Source: an uncultured Collinsella sp.
GTDB taxonomy: Bacteria; Actinomycetota; Coriobacteriia; Coriobacteriales; Coriobacteriaceae
Direction of reading: 5' to 3'
DNA length: 5,309 nt
Assembly (NCBI GenBank): GCA_900764025.1
Contig: CAAFMM010000032.1
Location: forward strand, 1 to 5,309
The notes below the pieces were generated by a model. The model made no database searches and was not told the DNA's origin. It worked only from the letters and a program-made list of their open reading frames with translations. Positions 1 to 5,263 of this stretch are shown one piece after another. Position numbers and translations under genes: made by a program. Each line of letters begins with the position of its first letter. Within the stretch, counting starts at the first letter, position 1.

Positions 1-9
1 ACTAGACGA

Positions 10-24
10 GTTGCTTTTGGCAAC
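10..24. other. Small hairpin upstream of tRNA-Gln
   Basis: GTTGC (10-14) and GCAAC (20-24) can pair around a TTTTG loop. It lies just before the tRNA and may belong to the upstream unit or to processing of the tRNA precursor. Too little sequence lies to the left to say more. Confidence 0.25.
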
Positions 25-32
25 ACCCATAC

Positions 33-107
33 TGGGACGTAGTTCAACGGTAGAACTCCGGTTTTTGGTGCCGGCTGTTGGGGGTTCGAATCCCTCCGTC
101 CCAGCCA
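33..107 (+). tRNA. tRNA-Gln (anticodon UUG)
   Basis: This is a complete cloverleaf for glutamine tRNA reading CAA, and CAG by wobble. The acceptor stem pairs TGGGACG (33-39) with CGTCCCA (97-103), the discriminator is G104, and CCA (105-107) is encoded in the DNA. The D-arm is GTTC/GAAC. The anticodon stem is CCGGT (58-62) with GCCGG (70-74) around a seven-base loop with TTG at 65-67. The T-arm is GGGGG (80-84), TTCGAAT loop, CCCTC (92-96), with one G-T pair. A terminator follows within about ten bases, so this is the last or only gene of its unit. Copies of its T-arm and acceptor end recur in the element at 153-296. Confidence 0.97.
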
Positions 108-117
108 AAGAAACCAG

Positions 118-150
118 CCTCTCGAACGCATAGCCGATCGGGAGGTTTTT
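118..150 (+). terminator. Rho-independent terminator after tRNA-Gln
   Basis: CCTCTCG (118-124) pairs with CGGGAGG (139-145), seven base pairs with one wobble around a 14-nt loop. Five T's follow at 146-150. It sits 10 nt after the tRNA CCA end and is oriented to end that transcript. Confidence 0.75.
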
Positions 151-152
151 CT

Positions 153-296
153 TGTGGGCAAGCGGAGGGATTCGAACCCGCAAGGGTGCGGAGCTGAGGA
201 AACGCGAAGCGTTTTCCAGCGCAGCACGCAAGGAGCGAAGCGACGCAGCGGCACGCGGCCGCCGAAAAGGCGGACGCGGAATCCCTCCGTCCCACA
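153..296. repeat. Self-complementary element with tRNA-Gln-derived ends
   Basis: The ends form a long inverted repeat: TGTGGG (153-158) with CCCACA (291-296), then GGAGGGATTC (164-173) with GAATCCCTCC (279-288). Inside are further hairpins: ACCC-GCAA-GGGT (176-187); GGAAACGC with GCGTTTTCC around GAA (198-217), extended by GCT/AGC; and CGCG-g-CCGCC with GGCGG-a-CGCG around GAAAA (254-278). Bases 279-294 match tRNA-Gln positions 88-103 exactly over 16 nt, and 164-179 is the exact reverse complement of tRNA positions 82-97. Short open frames cross it on both strands, but their residues come from the tRNA-like ends and structured GC-rich DNA, so I do not call genes. It looks like a small non-autonomous repeat or structured RNA that acquired tRNA sequence. 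Family unknown; nothing encoding mobility is visible. Confidence 0.6.
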
Positions 297-356
297 GCCG
301 GCACTTGGGGACGTTCCTAAAGTGCCGGCACTAAAGGAACGTCTCCAAGTGCCGGC
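297..356. repeat. Intergenic palindrome with three GCCGGCAC half-sites
   Basis: The 22-nt arm at 297-318 is the reverse complement of 335-356 with one mismatch (a G-T pair if read as + strand RNA). The loop itself holds the perfect 12-nt palindrome AGTGCCGGCACT (321-332), so the half-site GCCGGCACT or its complement occurs at both ends and in the centre. It abuts the previous element directly. The + strand could fold as one long hairpin or as two shorter ones sharing the centre. There is no T-tract, so it is not an ordinary terminator. From memory this motif resembles repeats scattered through Collinsella intergenic DNA, which I cannot check here. Confidence 0.7.
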
Positions 357-480
357 CTCCCAAAAATCTACCTTTAAAAGACAGGCGCCCCAGGCCCATA
401 AGGACCAAGAGCGCCTTTCATCTAGAAAATATCAGCCCAGTTCCGAAAAGCGAGCCGCATGCAACAACCAGGTAACCACA
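357..480. other. Intergenic stretch without recognisable gene
   Basis: No credible coding frame, RNA gene or promoter was seen. The + strand stays open through part of it only as a continuation of frames that start in the repeat to the left. The single structure seen is the weak minus-strand hairpin at 377-416. Confidence 0.5.
377..416 (-). terminator. Possible weak terminator on the minus strand
   Basis: On the minus strand AGGCGCTC (416-409) can pair with GGGCGCCT (390-383), eight base pairs including a T-G wobble that would be an A-C mismatch on the + strand. TGTCTTTT follows. The strand bias of the wobble and the short T-run favour termination of transcripts arriving from the Toprim gene. 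The loop is long (18 nt) and the T-run is interrupted, so confidence is low. Confidence 0.3.
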
Positions 481-617
481 GGCCCCGGGAGAGCGGGGAC
501 ACCGGCTTAGGTTTATCGCGAGTTCCGCACGAACAGGAGGCCACTTAATGTGGCCTCCGTCGTGAGCAGGACTGTAGAGCAGGAAACCTAAGCCGGTGTC
601 CCCGCTCTCCCGGGGCC
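481..617. repeat. 34-bp perfect inverted repeat around a hairpin core
   Basis: Positions 481-514 and 584-617 are exact reverse complements over 34 bases, enclosing 69 nt. The second arm ends 7 bp before the stop codon of the Toprim-protein gene, so that transcript would run into it and could form a very stable stem. No T-run follows on either strand, so simple intrinsic termination is not supported. A stem this strong would protect a 3' end or block exonucleases. The arms begin GGCCCCGGGAGAGCGGGG and end CTTAGGTTT. Confidence 0.9.
512..583. repeat. Dispersed repeat core, first copy (complete)
   Basis: The first 46 nt (512-557) are identical to 5264-5309. The core folds into one extended stem: AGTTCC (521-526) with GGACT (569-573, one bulge), CACGA (528-532) with TCGTG (560-564), and GGAGGCCAC (536-544) with GTGGCCTCC (550-558) around TTAAT. 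The right boundary is not fixed by the second copy, which the window cuts off; I set it where the 34-bp arm begins. It could be a structured RNA or a short interspersed repeat. I see no open frame, tRNA-like end or transposase signature in it. Confidence 0.75.
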
Positions 618-624
618 GAACGCC

Positions 625-2784
625 CTAGTTGTTGAGCATGCGGTCGAAGCTTCCCGAGTCGCCATCCCGATAGTCGGCGGTCATCAGAATCTCCTGCGGA
701 ATGCGTCCGCCCTCACGCAGCACGTTGCGGAACTGCACGCGCGTAACCATGGGCAGATCCTTGATCGTCGCCGCCAGGTTCTGCGGCACGCCCTGGTTGG
801 CAGCCGCGGGCTCGCACGCGCCGCCGGCCTTCACGCGGCGCTTATGCTCGGCAAGCATGGCGCGATACATTCCGGCATGCAGGCGAATCTCAACGACGTT
901 GGCGTTGCGAGCCTGCTCGACGATGCGCGCACCCTCGCGATCGATGTCGCCCACGTAGTAGATATAGGTAAAGCGATAGCCGATCTCGGCCAGGTAATCA
1001 TCCAGTGCGTGCGAGACGCTCGCCTTGCAGCCGCCGCCAAAGATTACGCCGCCCACCTTGGTACCAAAGAGCTTGGCATGTTTACGTCCACGCAGGAGCT
1101 TGACGATCTCGTCATAGGTATCCAGGTTCTCGACCATAATGAACGGCTTGTCGGCGCCCAGCGTAAAGAAGCCCGTAAAGTGCACCGGACGGTTGGGGGC
1201 GACCTTGATCGCCTGCATGCTGATGCCCTTTTCGGTCATGCGCCTGATCAGGCGCTCACCATGCTTGCCGTCAAAAGCTTTTTCGTCATTGAAGATCTGG
1301 TAGGCGCGCTGGCGGCGCGAGGCAACCGGAGTATCGGCACCGCGGTTTTGCTCGACCCAAGCCTGGATGATTGCGATTTCCTCGGCAATCTTGCGATTGG
1401 ACATCTCATTGTGCTGAGCGCGCTGCGGCGTCTTTTTACCGTCCTTGCCTTCAACCCTTACAATCTGGGTCTGCTGTTCCTTAATTTTGGAGAGCGCCGT
1501 GGGCGTGGGGACGACCTTGAGCAGCTGCCTGCCCAGAACACGGGCCAGGGCAAACGCCGAAACCTCGCCATGGGTAGTCGACTCAGCCTGCTGGGCAGCC
1601 GTATCTGCCGCGGCAGACTCGGGTTTCTTCTGAGACTTACGCTTAGAATCGCCTTGGACATTGCGCCCACGTTTCGAAGTAGACGCCTGCTTCTGCGAAC
1701 GTTCGGGCTTGCTCTCCTTCGCCGGCTGACGCTTGGGCTGCTCCATCGGAGCATCCACCTTCGCATCTTCGTCGCGCGGCGCTACATTCTCGGCGGCATC
1801 CTGAGCGTTAGAGCCGCGGCCGCCACGATGACGGCGGCGGCGAGGCTTGCTCGAAGCACCCTCCCCCGTCTGTTCAACCGCGGGTTGCTGGCCCTGAGTC
1901 TCCGTATCGGACGCAGTCTGCTCATCAACAGGCTTCTGTTCACGAACTTCCGACTCGGCAGGCTTCACGGCCTTCTCGGCCAGCGCCTCCGGAACCTGAT
2001 TAACCTTTTCCTGACGCTTTACGGGGTACGCGCGACCTGCAAAGCCGCGACCGGGACGGCACGAGTCTGAGGCCTTCTTGGCCGGCTTCTCGGAATCGTC
2101 CGCAACCTCGGCAGCCTCTTCGGCATCGCGCACAACATCCTGCTGCTCGGCCTTAAAATGCGCACCGCGACGACGCTTGGGCTCCTGAGGCTCAGCGGAC
2201 TTTTGCTCTTTCACAGGCTCCTGCGGCTCGGCGACAGGCTCGTTCTCAACAACCTCGGTAACGGCCCCATCCTTTTGAGCCACAGCACGACGGAAGCGTT
2301 CCTGTTGGGCGCGGCGCTGAGCATCACGCTTTCCGCCTCCGCCAAAACCGCCTCGACCCGCCTTGGCGGTAAAGGCACGCACGACATGCTCATCGAGCAA
2401 CTCGTCAGTATCGATATGCTCACGCGGGGCAGCTTCTTCCGCAACAGGCGCCTCAACGGAATCCTCGACAGGCTGCTCCTGGGCATCATGAATCTCGGCA
2501 TTGATGGTATAGAACGCCGGCCGGCCGTTAATGCCGCTGCCCTCGATCTTGGTCACGATCTTTGCCGCGATAAGCTCATCGCGCATCGCCTTGGTATCGC
2601 ACTCCTTATCCACGGAGCGGAAGATTTGCGCCAGCGCGCTCGACTTGATCTTGAGTGCCTTGCGGCAGAGCAGGTCGTAGGCAACCAGCTTGGCCCGCTC
2701 GGCAGAAAGCGACGTTTGTCCGCTCAGACGCTCAGCCAGAGCATCGACATTTTGTTGGTTATCGGAATATACCGTCTTGGCCAC
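625..2784 (-). CDS. Toprim-domain protein, JetD/DUF2220-like, with long disordered linker
   Basis: The predicted product is 719 residues starting at GTG 2784, preceded by GAAAGGGG at a short but usable distance; an in-frame start up to 27 codons earlier is possible but has no good ribosome site. Residues 1 to about 96 look helical, then a winged-helix-like turn (NGRPAFYTI). About 100-405 is a low-complexity linker rich in E, Q, P, A and K with basic patches (GRGGFGGGGKR near 143, RRRRHRGGRG near 315). The C-terminus carries QIFNDEK (496-502), MVENLDTY with E552, VIFGGG (580-585) and YYVGDIDREG with D613 and D615. This is the E / DxD Toprim arrangement of JetD (Wadjet nuclease) and, more distantly, topoisomerase VI A/Spo11. 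In JetD these acids hold metal for DNA cleavage. The usual JetABC partners are absent nearby and the N-terminus does not resemble the JetD arm, so Wadjet function is not established. A chromosomal DNA-processing role is equally possible. Confidence 0.8.
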   Translation of the reverse strand: MAKTVYSDNQQNVDALAERLSGQTSLSAERAKLVAYDLLCRKALKIKSSALAQIFRSVDKECDTKAMRDELIAAKIVTKIEGSGINGRPAFYTINAEIHDAQEQPVEDSVEAPVAEEAAPREHIDTDELLDEHVVRAFTAKAGRGGFGGGGKRDAQRRAQQERFRRAVAQKDGAVTEVVENEPVAEPQEPVKEQKSAEPQEPKRRRGAHFKAEQQDVVRDAEEAAEVADDSEKPAKKASDSCRPGRGFAGRAYPVKRQEKVNQVPEALAEKAVKPAESEVREQKPVDEQTASDTETQGQQPAVEQTGEGASSKPRRRRHRGGRGSNAQDAAENVAPRDEDAKVDAPMEQPKRQPAKESKPERSQKQASTSKRGRNVQGDSKRKSQKKPESAAADTAAQQAESTTHGEVSAFALARVLGRQLLKVVPTPTALSKIKEQQTQIVRVEGKDGKKTPQRAQHNEMSNRKIAEEIAIIQAWVEQNRGADTPVASRRQRAYQIFNDEKAFDGKHGERLIRRMTEKGISMQAIKVAPNRPVHFTGFFTLGADKPFIMVENLDTYDEIVKLLRGRKHAKLFGTKVGGVIFGGGCKASVSHALDDYLAEIGYRFTYIYYVGDIDREGARIVEQARNANVVEIRLHAGMYRAMLAEHKRRVKAGGACEPAAANQGVPQNLAATIKDLPMVTRVQFRNVLREGGRIPQEILMTADYRDGDSGSFDRMLNN

Positions 2785-2795
2785 GGGGCCCCTTT

Positions 2796-2820
2796 CATAT
2801 GCACACATATACGTCCATAT
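2796..2820. repeat. Three CATAT repeats phased at 10 bp
   Basis: CATAT occurs at 2796-2800, 2806-2810 and 2816-2820, one DNA turn apart, between the candidate promoter and the GTG start of the Toprim gene. Same-face repeats are what a cooperatively binding regulator would use, but this could be chance in a short AT-rich patch. Confidence 0.35.
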
Positions 2821-2848
2821 GGTACAACGCGCGCCACCATCCACGCAA
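2819..2848 (-). promoter_or_regulatory. Weak candidate promoter for the Toprim gene
   Basis: On the minus strand TTGCGT (2848-2843) and TACCAT (2824-2819) are 18 bp apart, about 35 bp before the GTG start. Both boxes match the consensus only partly. The strong terminator at 2887-2924 just upstream makes a separate promoter in this gap necessary, and this is the best pair I can find. Confidence 0.3.
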
Positions 2849-2886
2849 AACATCTGCGAGAACACCCCGACATCACCCGTCTTTAC

Positions 2887-2924
2887 AAAAAAGGCCGGGC
2901 CCGCGTTCTGCGGACCCGGCCTTT
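2887..2924 (-). terminator. Strong rho-independent terminator after cstA
   Basis: AAAGGCCGGGTCCGC (2924-2910) pairs with GCGGGCCCGGCCTTT (2904-2890) over 15 bp with one wobble and a five-base loop, followed by a run of T's on the minus strand (A's at 2887-2892). It begins 40 bp past the cstA stop and separates cstA from the downstream Toprim gene. Confidence 0.93.
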
Positions 2925-2963
2925 CCGAGTCATAGAGATGGAAGATCCAATCCGTCCGATCGG

Positions 2964-4853
2964 CTAAGCCTTGGCGGCCTCAGCGTCGGCAGGAGCCTCG
3001 GCGGCAGCAGCGCGGCCATACTCGGCCTTGCCCATCTCGGACCACTCGGGCTCCTCGTCGGGCATGGAGCCGGCCTCCTTGCCGAAGAACTCCTTGAGGC
3101 AGTTGACGGCAACGATGAGGCCCAGGACCATCAGCAGGACGGCAAAGACGAGCTGCAGGCCCTTGGTGGCGGCGACGGAGACGGCAGCCGTGGTGGCGGT
3201 AGCCGGGATGGTGCCGAAGAAGCCGTAGGCCTGGACGGCGGTCATGCAGCCCATGGCGCTCTGGACCAGCGAGGTAAAGGTGCAGCAGAGCAGGAAGACG
3301 ACGGGCACGTAGAGCATCCAACCCTTGCGGCCGGTGCACTTGCAGAACACGGCGAGGGTGATCATGGTCATGCCGCCGAGCAGCTGGTTGGAAGCACCAA
3401 AGAGCGGCCAGATGTTGGCATAGCCACCAAAGGCGAGGGCGAGACCAGGAAGCAGCGTGACAACCGTGGCGAACCAGGGGTTGCCGAGGACCTTCATGTA
3501 GCCGGCCTTGGACTCGATGGCCAGGGCGTCGTTGGTCTGGGCAAAGAACTCGGAGAACGAGGTGCGGGCGATGCGGGCGACGGCGTCGAGCGAGGTCAGG
3601 GCCAGAGCAGAAACGTTCATGGTCATGAAGACGGTTGCGAGCGTGCCGTCAACACCGAAGGCCTGAATACCGCGGGAGATGCCAGCGGCAAAGATCTGGA
3701 ACGGGGTGGAAGCGACGCCGGCGTTAAGGGCGCCGGTACCGGCGGTGTTCATGTCGGAGAACATGATGCCGGCAACGATGATGGCAAGGATGCCGACGAA
3801 GGACTCGACAATCATGGCGCCGTAACCGACCTTGACGGCGTCCTGCTCCTTCTCGACCTGTTTAGAAGAGGTGCCGGAAGAAACGAGGCTGTGGAAACCG
3901 GAGAGAGCACCGCAAGCGACAGAGACGAACAGGACCGGGAACATCATGCCGGAGGCAGTGGAGAAGCCGGTGAAGACCGGAGCGGTGATAGTGGCCTGAC
4001 CGTTAACGCCCAGGACGACGATGCCGAGGACAGCGCAGACGATCATGACGATCATCATGATGGAAGTGAGGTAGTCACGCGGGGTCTTGAGCATCTGGAT
4101 AGGCATGGCGCCGGCAAAGACCAGGTAAACCATGACAACGGCGAACCACTGGAACTTATCCAGGTAGACCGGGAACTGCATACCGACGGCGAACATGAGA
4201 ACCATGAGGACCACGCCGGTGACGAACTCGGCAGCGCCGGTGAGGTTGAACTTCTTCTGGGCCCAACCAAAGGCGATGGCGACGAAGGTGAACAGGATGG
4301 AGATGGTACCAGCGCAGCCGGCGGCATAGGACTTGGTGAAGTCGACGGCACCGGTAGCAGCACCAGAAGCGTCAACGGCCGGGGTGAACATGAACGTCTT
4401 GCAGACCATGTCGGTGAAGGCGGCGATGACAATGATGCAGAACAGCCAGCAGAACAGCAGGAACAGGCGACGGCCGGTCTTGCCGATGTACTTCTCGATG
4501 AGCTGAGCCAGGGACTTGCCGTTGTTCTTCATCGAGGCGTACAGGGCGCCAAAGTCGTGGACGGCGCCAAAGAAGATGCCGCCGACGAGGACCCAGAGCA
4601 CGACGGGCAGCCAGCCAAAGGCCATGGCGACGATCGTACCCGTAACAGGGCCAGCACCGCAGATCGAGCTGAACTGGTGCGAGAACGCAGTGAAGGCGGA
4701 GACGGGCGAGAAGCTGTTGCCGTCCTTCATGCGCTTGGCCGGCGTGAGGGCCTCTTTGTCAACGCCCCACTTGTTGGCCAACCAGCGGCCGTAGCCCAGA
4801 TAGCCGCAGGCGAGCACCGCCGCAGCCACAACCATGAGCAAAACTCCGTTCAT
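2964..4853 (-). CDS. cstA: CstA-family carbon starvation transporter
   Basis: The 629-residue integral membrane protein belongs to the CstA family of pyruvate or peptide importers made under nutrient limitation; E. coli CstA and BtsT are the known relatives. Family signatures appear in order: HQFSSICGAGPVTG (59-72), GAVHDFGALYASMKNNGKS (96-114), PRDYLTSIMMI (258-268), GALSGFHSLVSSGTSSKQV (315-333), TSLDAVARIARTSF (420-433) and WPLFGASNQLLGG (482-494). Many hydrophobic segments of 18-25 residues run through the chain, the first at 3-20. It is shorter than the roughly 700 residues of E. coli CstA and ends in a soluble Ala/Glu-rich tail (about 590-629). The ATG at 4853 has AGAGGAGG seven bases upstream. 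It is transcribed alone, behind a structured leader with its own terminator. The substrate cannot be told from sequence. Confidence 0.96.
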   Translation of the reverse strand: MNGVLLMVVAAAVLACGYLGYGRWLANKWGVDKEALTPAKRMKDGNSFSPVSAFTAFSHQFSSICGAGPVTGTIVAMAFGWLPVVLWVLVGGIFFGAVHDFGALYASMKNNGKSLAQLIEKYIGKTGRRLFLLFCWLFCIIVIAAFTDMVCKTFMFTPAVDASGAATGAVDFTKSYAAGCAGTISILFTFVAIAFGWAQKKFNLTGAAEFVTGVVLMVLMFAVGMQFPVYLDKFQWFAVVMVYLVFAGAMPIQMLKTPRDYLTSIMMIVMIVCAVLGIVVLGVNGQATITAPVFTGFSTASGMMFPVLFVSVACGALSGFHSLVSSGTSSKQVEKEQDAVKVGYGAMIVESFVGILAIIVAGIMFSDMNTAGTGALNAGVASTPFQIFAAGISRGIQAFGVDGTLATVFMTMNVSALALTSLDAVARIARTSFSEFFAQTNDALAIESKAGYMKVLGNPWFATVVTLLPGLALAFGGYANIWPLFGASNQLLGGMTMITLAVFCKCTGRKGWMLYVPVVFLLCCTFTSLVQSAMGCMTAVQAYGFFGTIPATATTAAVSVAATKGLQLVFAVLLMVLGLIVAVNCLKEFFGKEAGSMPDEEPEWSEMGKAEYGRAAAAEAPADAEAAKA

Positions 4854-4860
4854 TACATTT

Positions 4861-4868
4861 CCTCCTCT
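4861..4868 (-). promoter_or_regulatory. Ribosome binding site of cstA
   Basis: AGAGGAGG on the minus strand, seven bases before the ATG at 4853, is a near-perfect Shine-Dalgarno sequence and fixes the cstA start. It lies outside the leader terminator stem, so control is more likely by termination than by hiding this site. Confidence 0.9.
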
Positions 4869-4888
4869 AAAAAGAACTACTCAGACAT

Positions 4889-4927
4889 AAAAAATGAGGG
4901 CCGTCGGTTGCGCTCGACGGCCCTCAT
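4889..4927 (-). terminator. Intrinsic terminator inside the cstA leader
   Basis: ATGAGGGCCGTCG (4927-4915) pairs perfectly with CGACGGCCCTCAT (4906-4894), 13 bp around an 8-nt loop, followed by a T-run (A's 4889-4894). It lies 35 bp before the cstA ATG and after the cstA promoter. No gene ends upstream on this strand within about 380 bp, so it is best read as a conditional attenuator. The + strand lacks a T-run after the same stem. Confidence 0.88.
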
Positions 4928-4930
4928 CTT

Positions 4931-5015
4931 CATCAGCCGCCCGTTATCGTACGGGCTAGCTGTATGTGCTAACCCGCATCAGATAATTACTACGCTGATA
5001 ATGTTTAGCTGATGC
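4931..5015 (-). promoter_or_regulatory. Alternative-hairpin switch region of the cstA leader
   Basis: Several pairings compete on the minus strand. Hairpin P is GGGTTAGC (4975-4968) with GCTAGCCC (4960-4953). Hairpin Q is CAGC..GCCCGT (4962-4951) with ACGGGC..GCTG (4944-4934) and reuses the second arm of P. GCATCAGC (5015-5008) can pair with CTGATGC (4982-4976) or with GCTGATG (4937-4931). GGCGGC (4941-4936) can also pair with GCCGTC (4920-4915 in the terminator's first arm), which would act as an antiterminator. No T-box, THF, c-di-GMP or ydaO core was recognised. The ligand or signal is unknown. Confidence 0.55.
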
Positions 5016-5023
5016 GTGAACAT
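4979..5023 (-). CDS. Candidate leader peptide in the cstA leader
   Basis: A 14-codon frame reads MFTHQLNIISVVII and stops at TGA 4981-4979. Its ATG follows an AGAGGA motif by about 10 nt; an in-frame ATG at 5047 would make it 22 residues but has no ribosome site. The last codons are Ile-, Val- and Leu-rich and include CTA and GTA, unusual in such GC-rich DNA. Its codons cover GCATCAGC and its stop lies in the CTGATGC arm, so a translating ribosome would decide which hairpins form. The frame is short enough to be chance. Confidence 0.3.
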   Translation of the reverse strand: MFTHQLNIISVVII

Positions 5024-5047
5024 GTCTGAGAAATCCTCTTCAATCAT

Positions 5048-5076
5048 GATGTGAACGATCCGTGCGTGTTCACATC
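5048..5076 (-). other. Leader stem-loop near the cstA mRNA 5' end
   Basis: GATGTGAAC (5076-5068) and GTTCACATC (5056-5048) pair perfectly over 9 bp with an 11-nt loop, beginning about 11 nt after the predicted transcription start. It may stabilise the mRNA 5' end or form the first stem of a sensor domain. Confidence 0.6.
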
Positions 5077-5094
5077 CCCCAGTGGATGAAAAGG

Positions 5095-5123
5095 AGTATG
5101 AAACTTTAGTTGCCTAAAGTCAA
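5095..5123 (-). promoter_or_regulatory. cstA: cstA promoter (sigma-70 type)
   Basis: On the minus strand TTGACT (5123-5118) and CATACT (5100-5095) are separated by exactly 17 bp. Five of six and four of six bases match the consensus. The predicted start near A5087 gives a leader of about 233 nt before the cstA ATG. AT-rich DNA upstream could serve as an UP element. Confidence 0.7.
5103..5120. promoter_or_regulatory. Operator-like dyad within the cstA promoter
   Basis: ACTTTAG (5103-5109) and CTAAAGT (5114-5120) form a perfect 7-bp inverted repeat with a TTGC spacer. It fills the gap between the -35 and -10 boxes and overlaps the -35, the position of a repressor operator or of a MerR-type activator site. 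Regulator unknown. Confidence 0.55.
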
Positions 5124-5263
5124 CGCAAATATGTAATGAATTTTCAACTTTTTTTGAATTTCTCGGTATAAAACGCCACTGACCTCGGACTTTACCGAAC
5201 GACAGTTTTTGCTTGAGAGATGCTCCTCGGGGGCGGGGCGGACGCCTGCCGCCATATATGAAC
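5124..5263. other. Upstream region of cstA without recognisable gene
   Basis: It holds an AT-rich dyad, TTCAA (5143-5147) and TTGAA (5154-5158), centred about 63 bp before the predicted cstA start, a usual place for an activator. A + strand TATAAA (5167-5172) lacks a convincing -35. GGCGG/CCGCC (5237-5241 and 5249-5253) can form a small hairpin just before the repeat at the window edge. No credible coding frame was found. Confidence 0.4.

Noticed and set aside
44..510. Short open frames on both strands through the tRNA and repeat region, e.g. one beginning near 152 with GGIRTRKG
   Set aside because: Their residues come from translating tRNA T-arm sequence and palindromic repeats, a common source of spurious gene calls.
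844..2070. 408-codon + strand open frame
   Set aside because: It lies opposite the Toprim domain and linker of the real gene, has Leu/Arg-rich composition without motifs and no ribosome site.
2655..5012. 785-codon open frame on the + strand antisense to cstA
   Set aside because: It is the mirror of cstA. The translation is a low-complexity G/D/E/H-rich string with no domain, and runs through the cstA terminator and leader signals. GC-rich codon use on the other strand keeps it open.
5048..5076. CRP-like TGTGA...TCACA pair
   Set aside because: The half-sites are 17 bp apart instead of the 6 bp needed for a CRP site, and they lie downstream of the promoter as a clean RNA stem.
5120..5152. LytTR-type boxes upstream of cstA, as for pyruvate-responsive relatives of cstA
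   Set aside because: One match (AAAGTTGAA) is close, but the next GTT-centred match is 24 bp away instead of about 21 and poor at its ends.
5172..5253. Cobalamin-riboswitch-like pieces GCCACTG and GACGCCTGCC on the + strand
   Set aside because: The conserved upstream core of that riboswitch is missing and the box does not match fully; no gene follows in the window.
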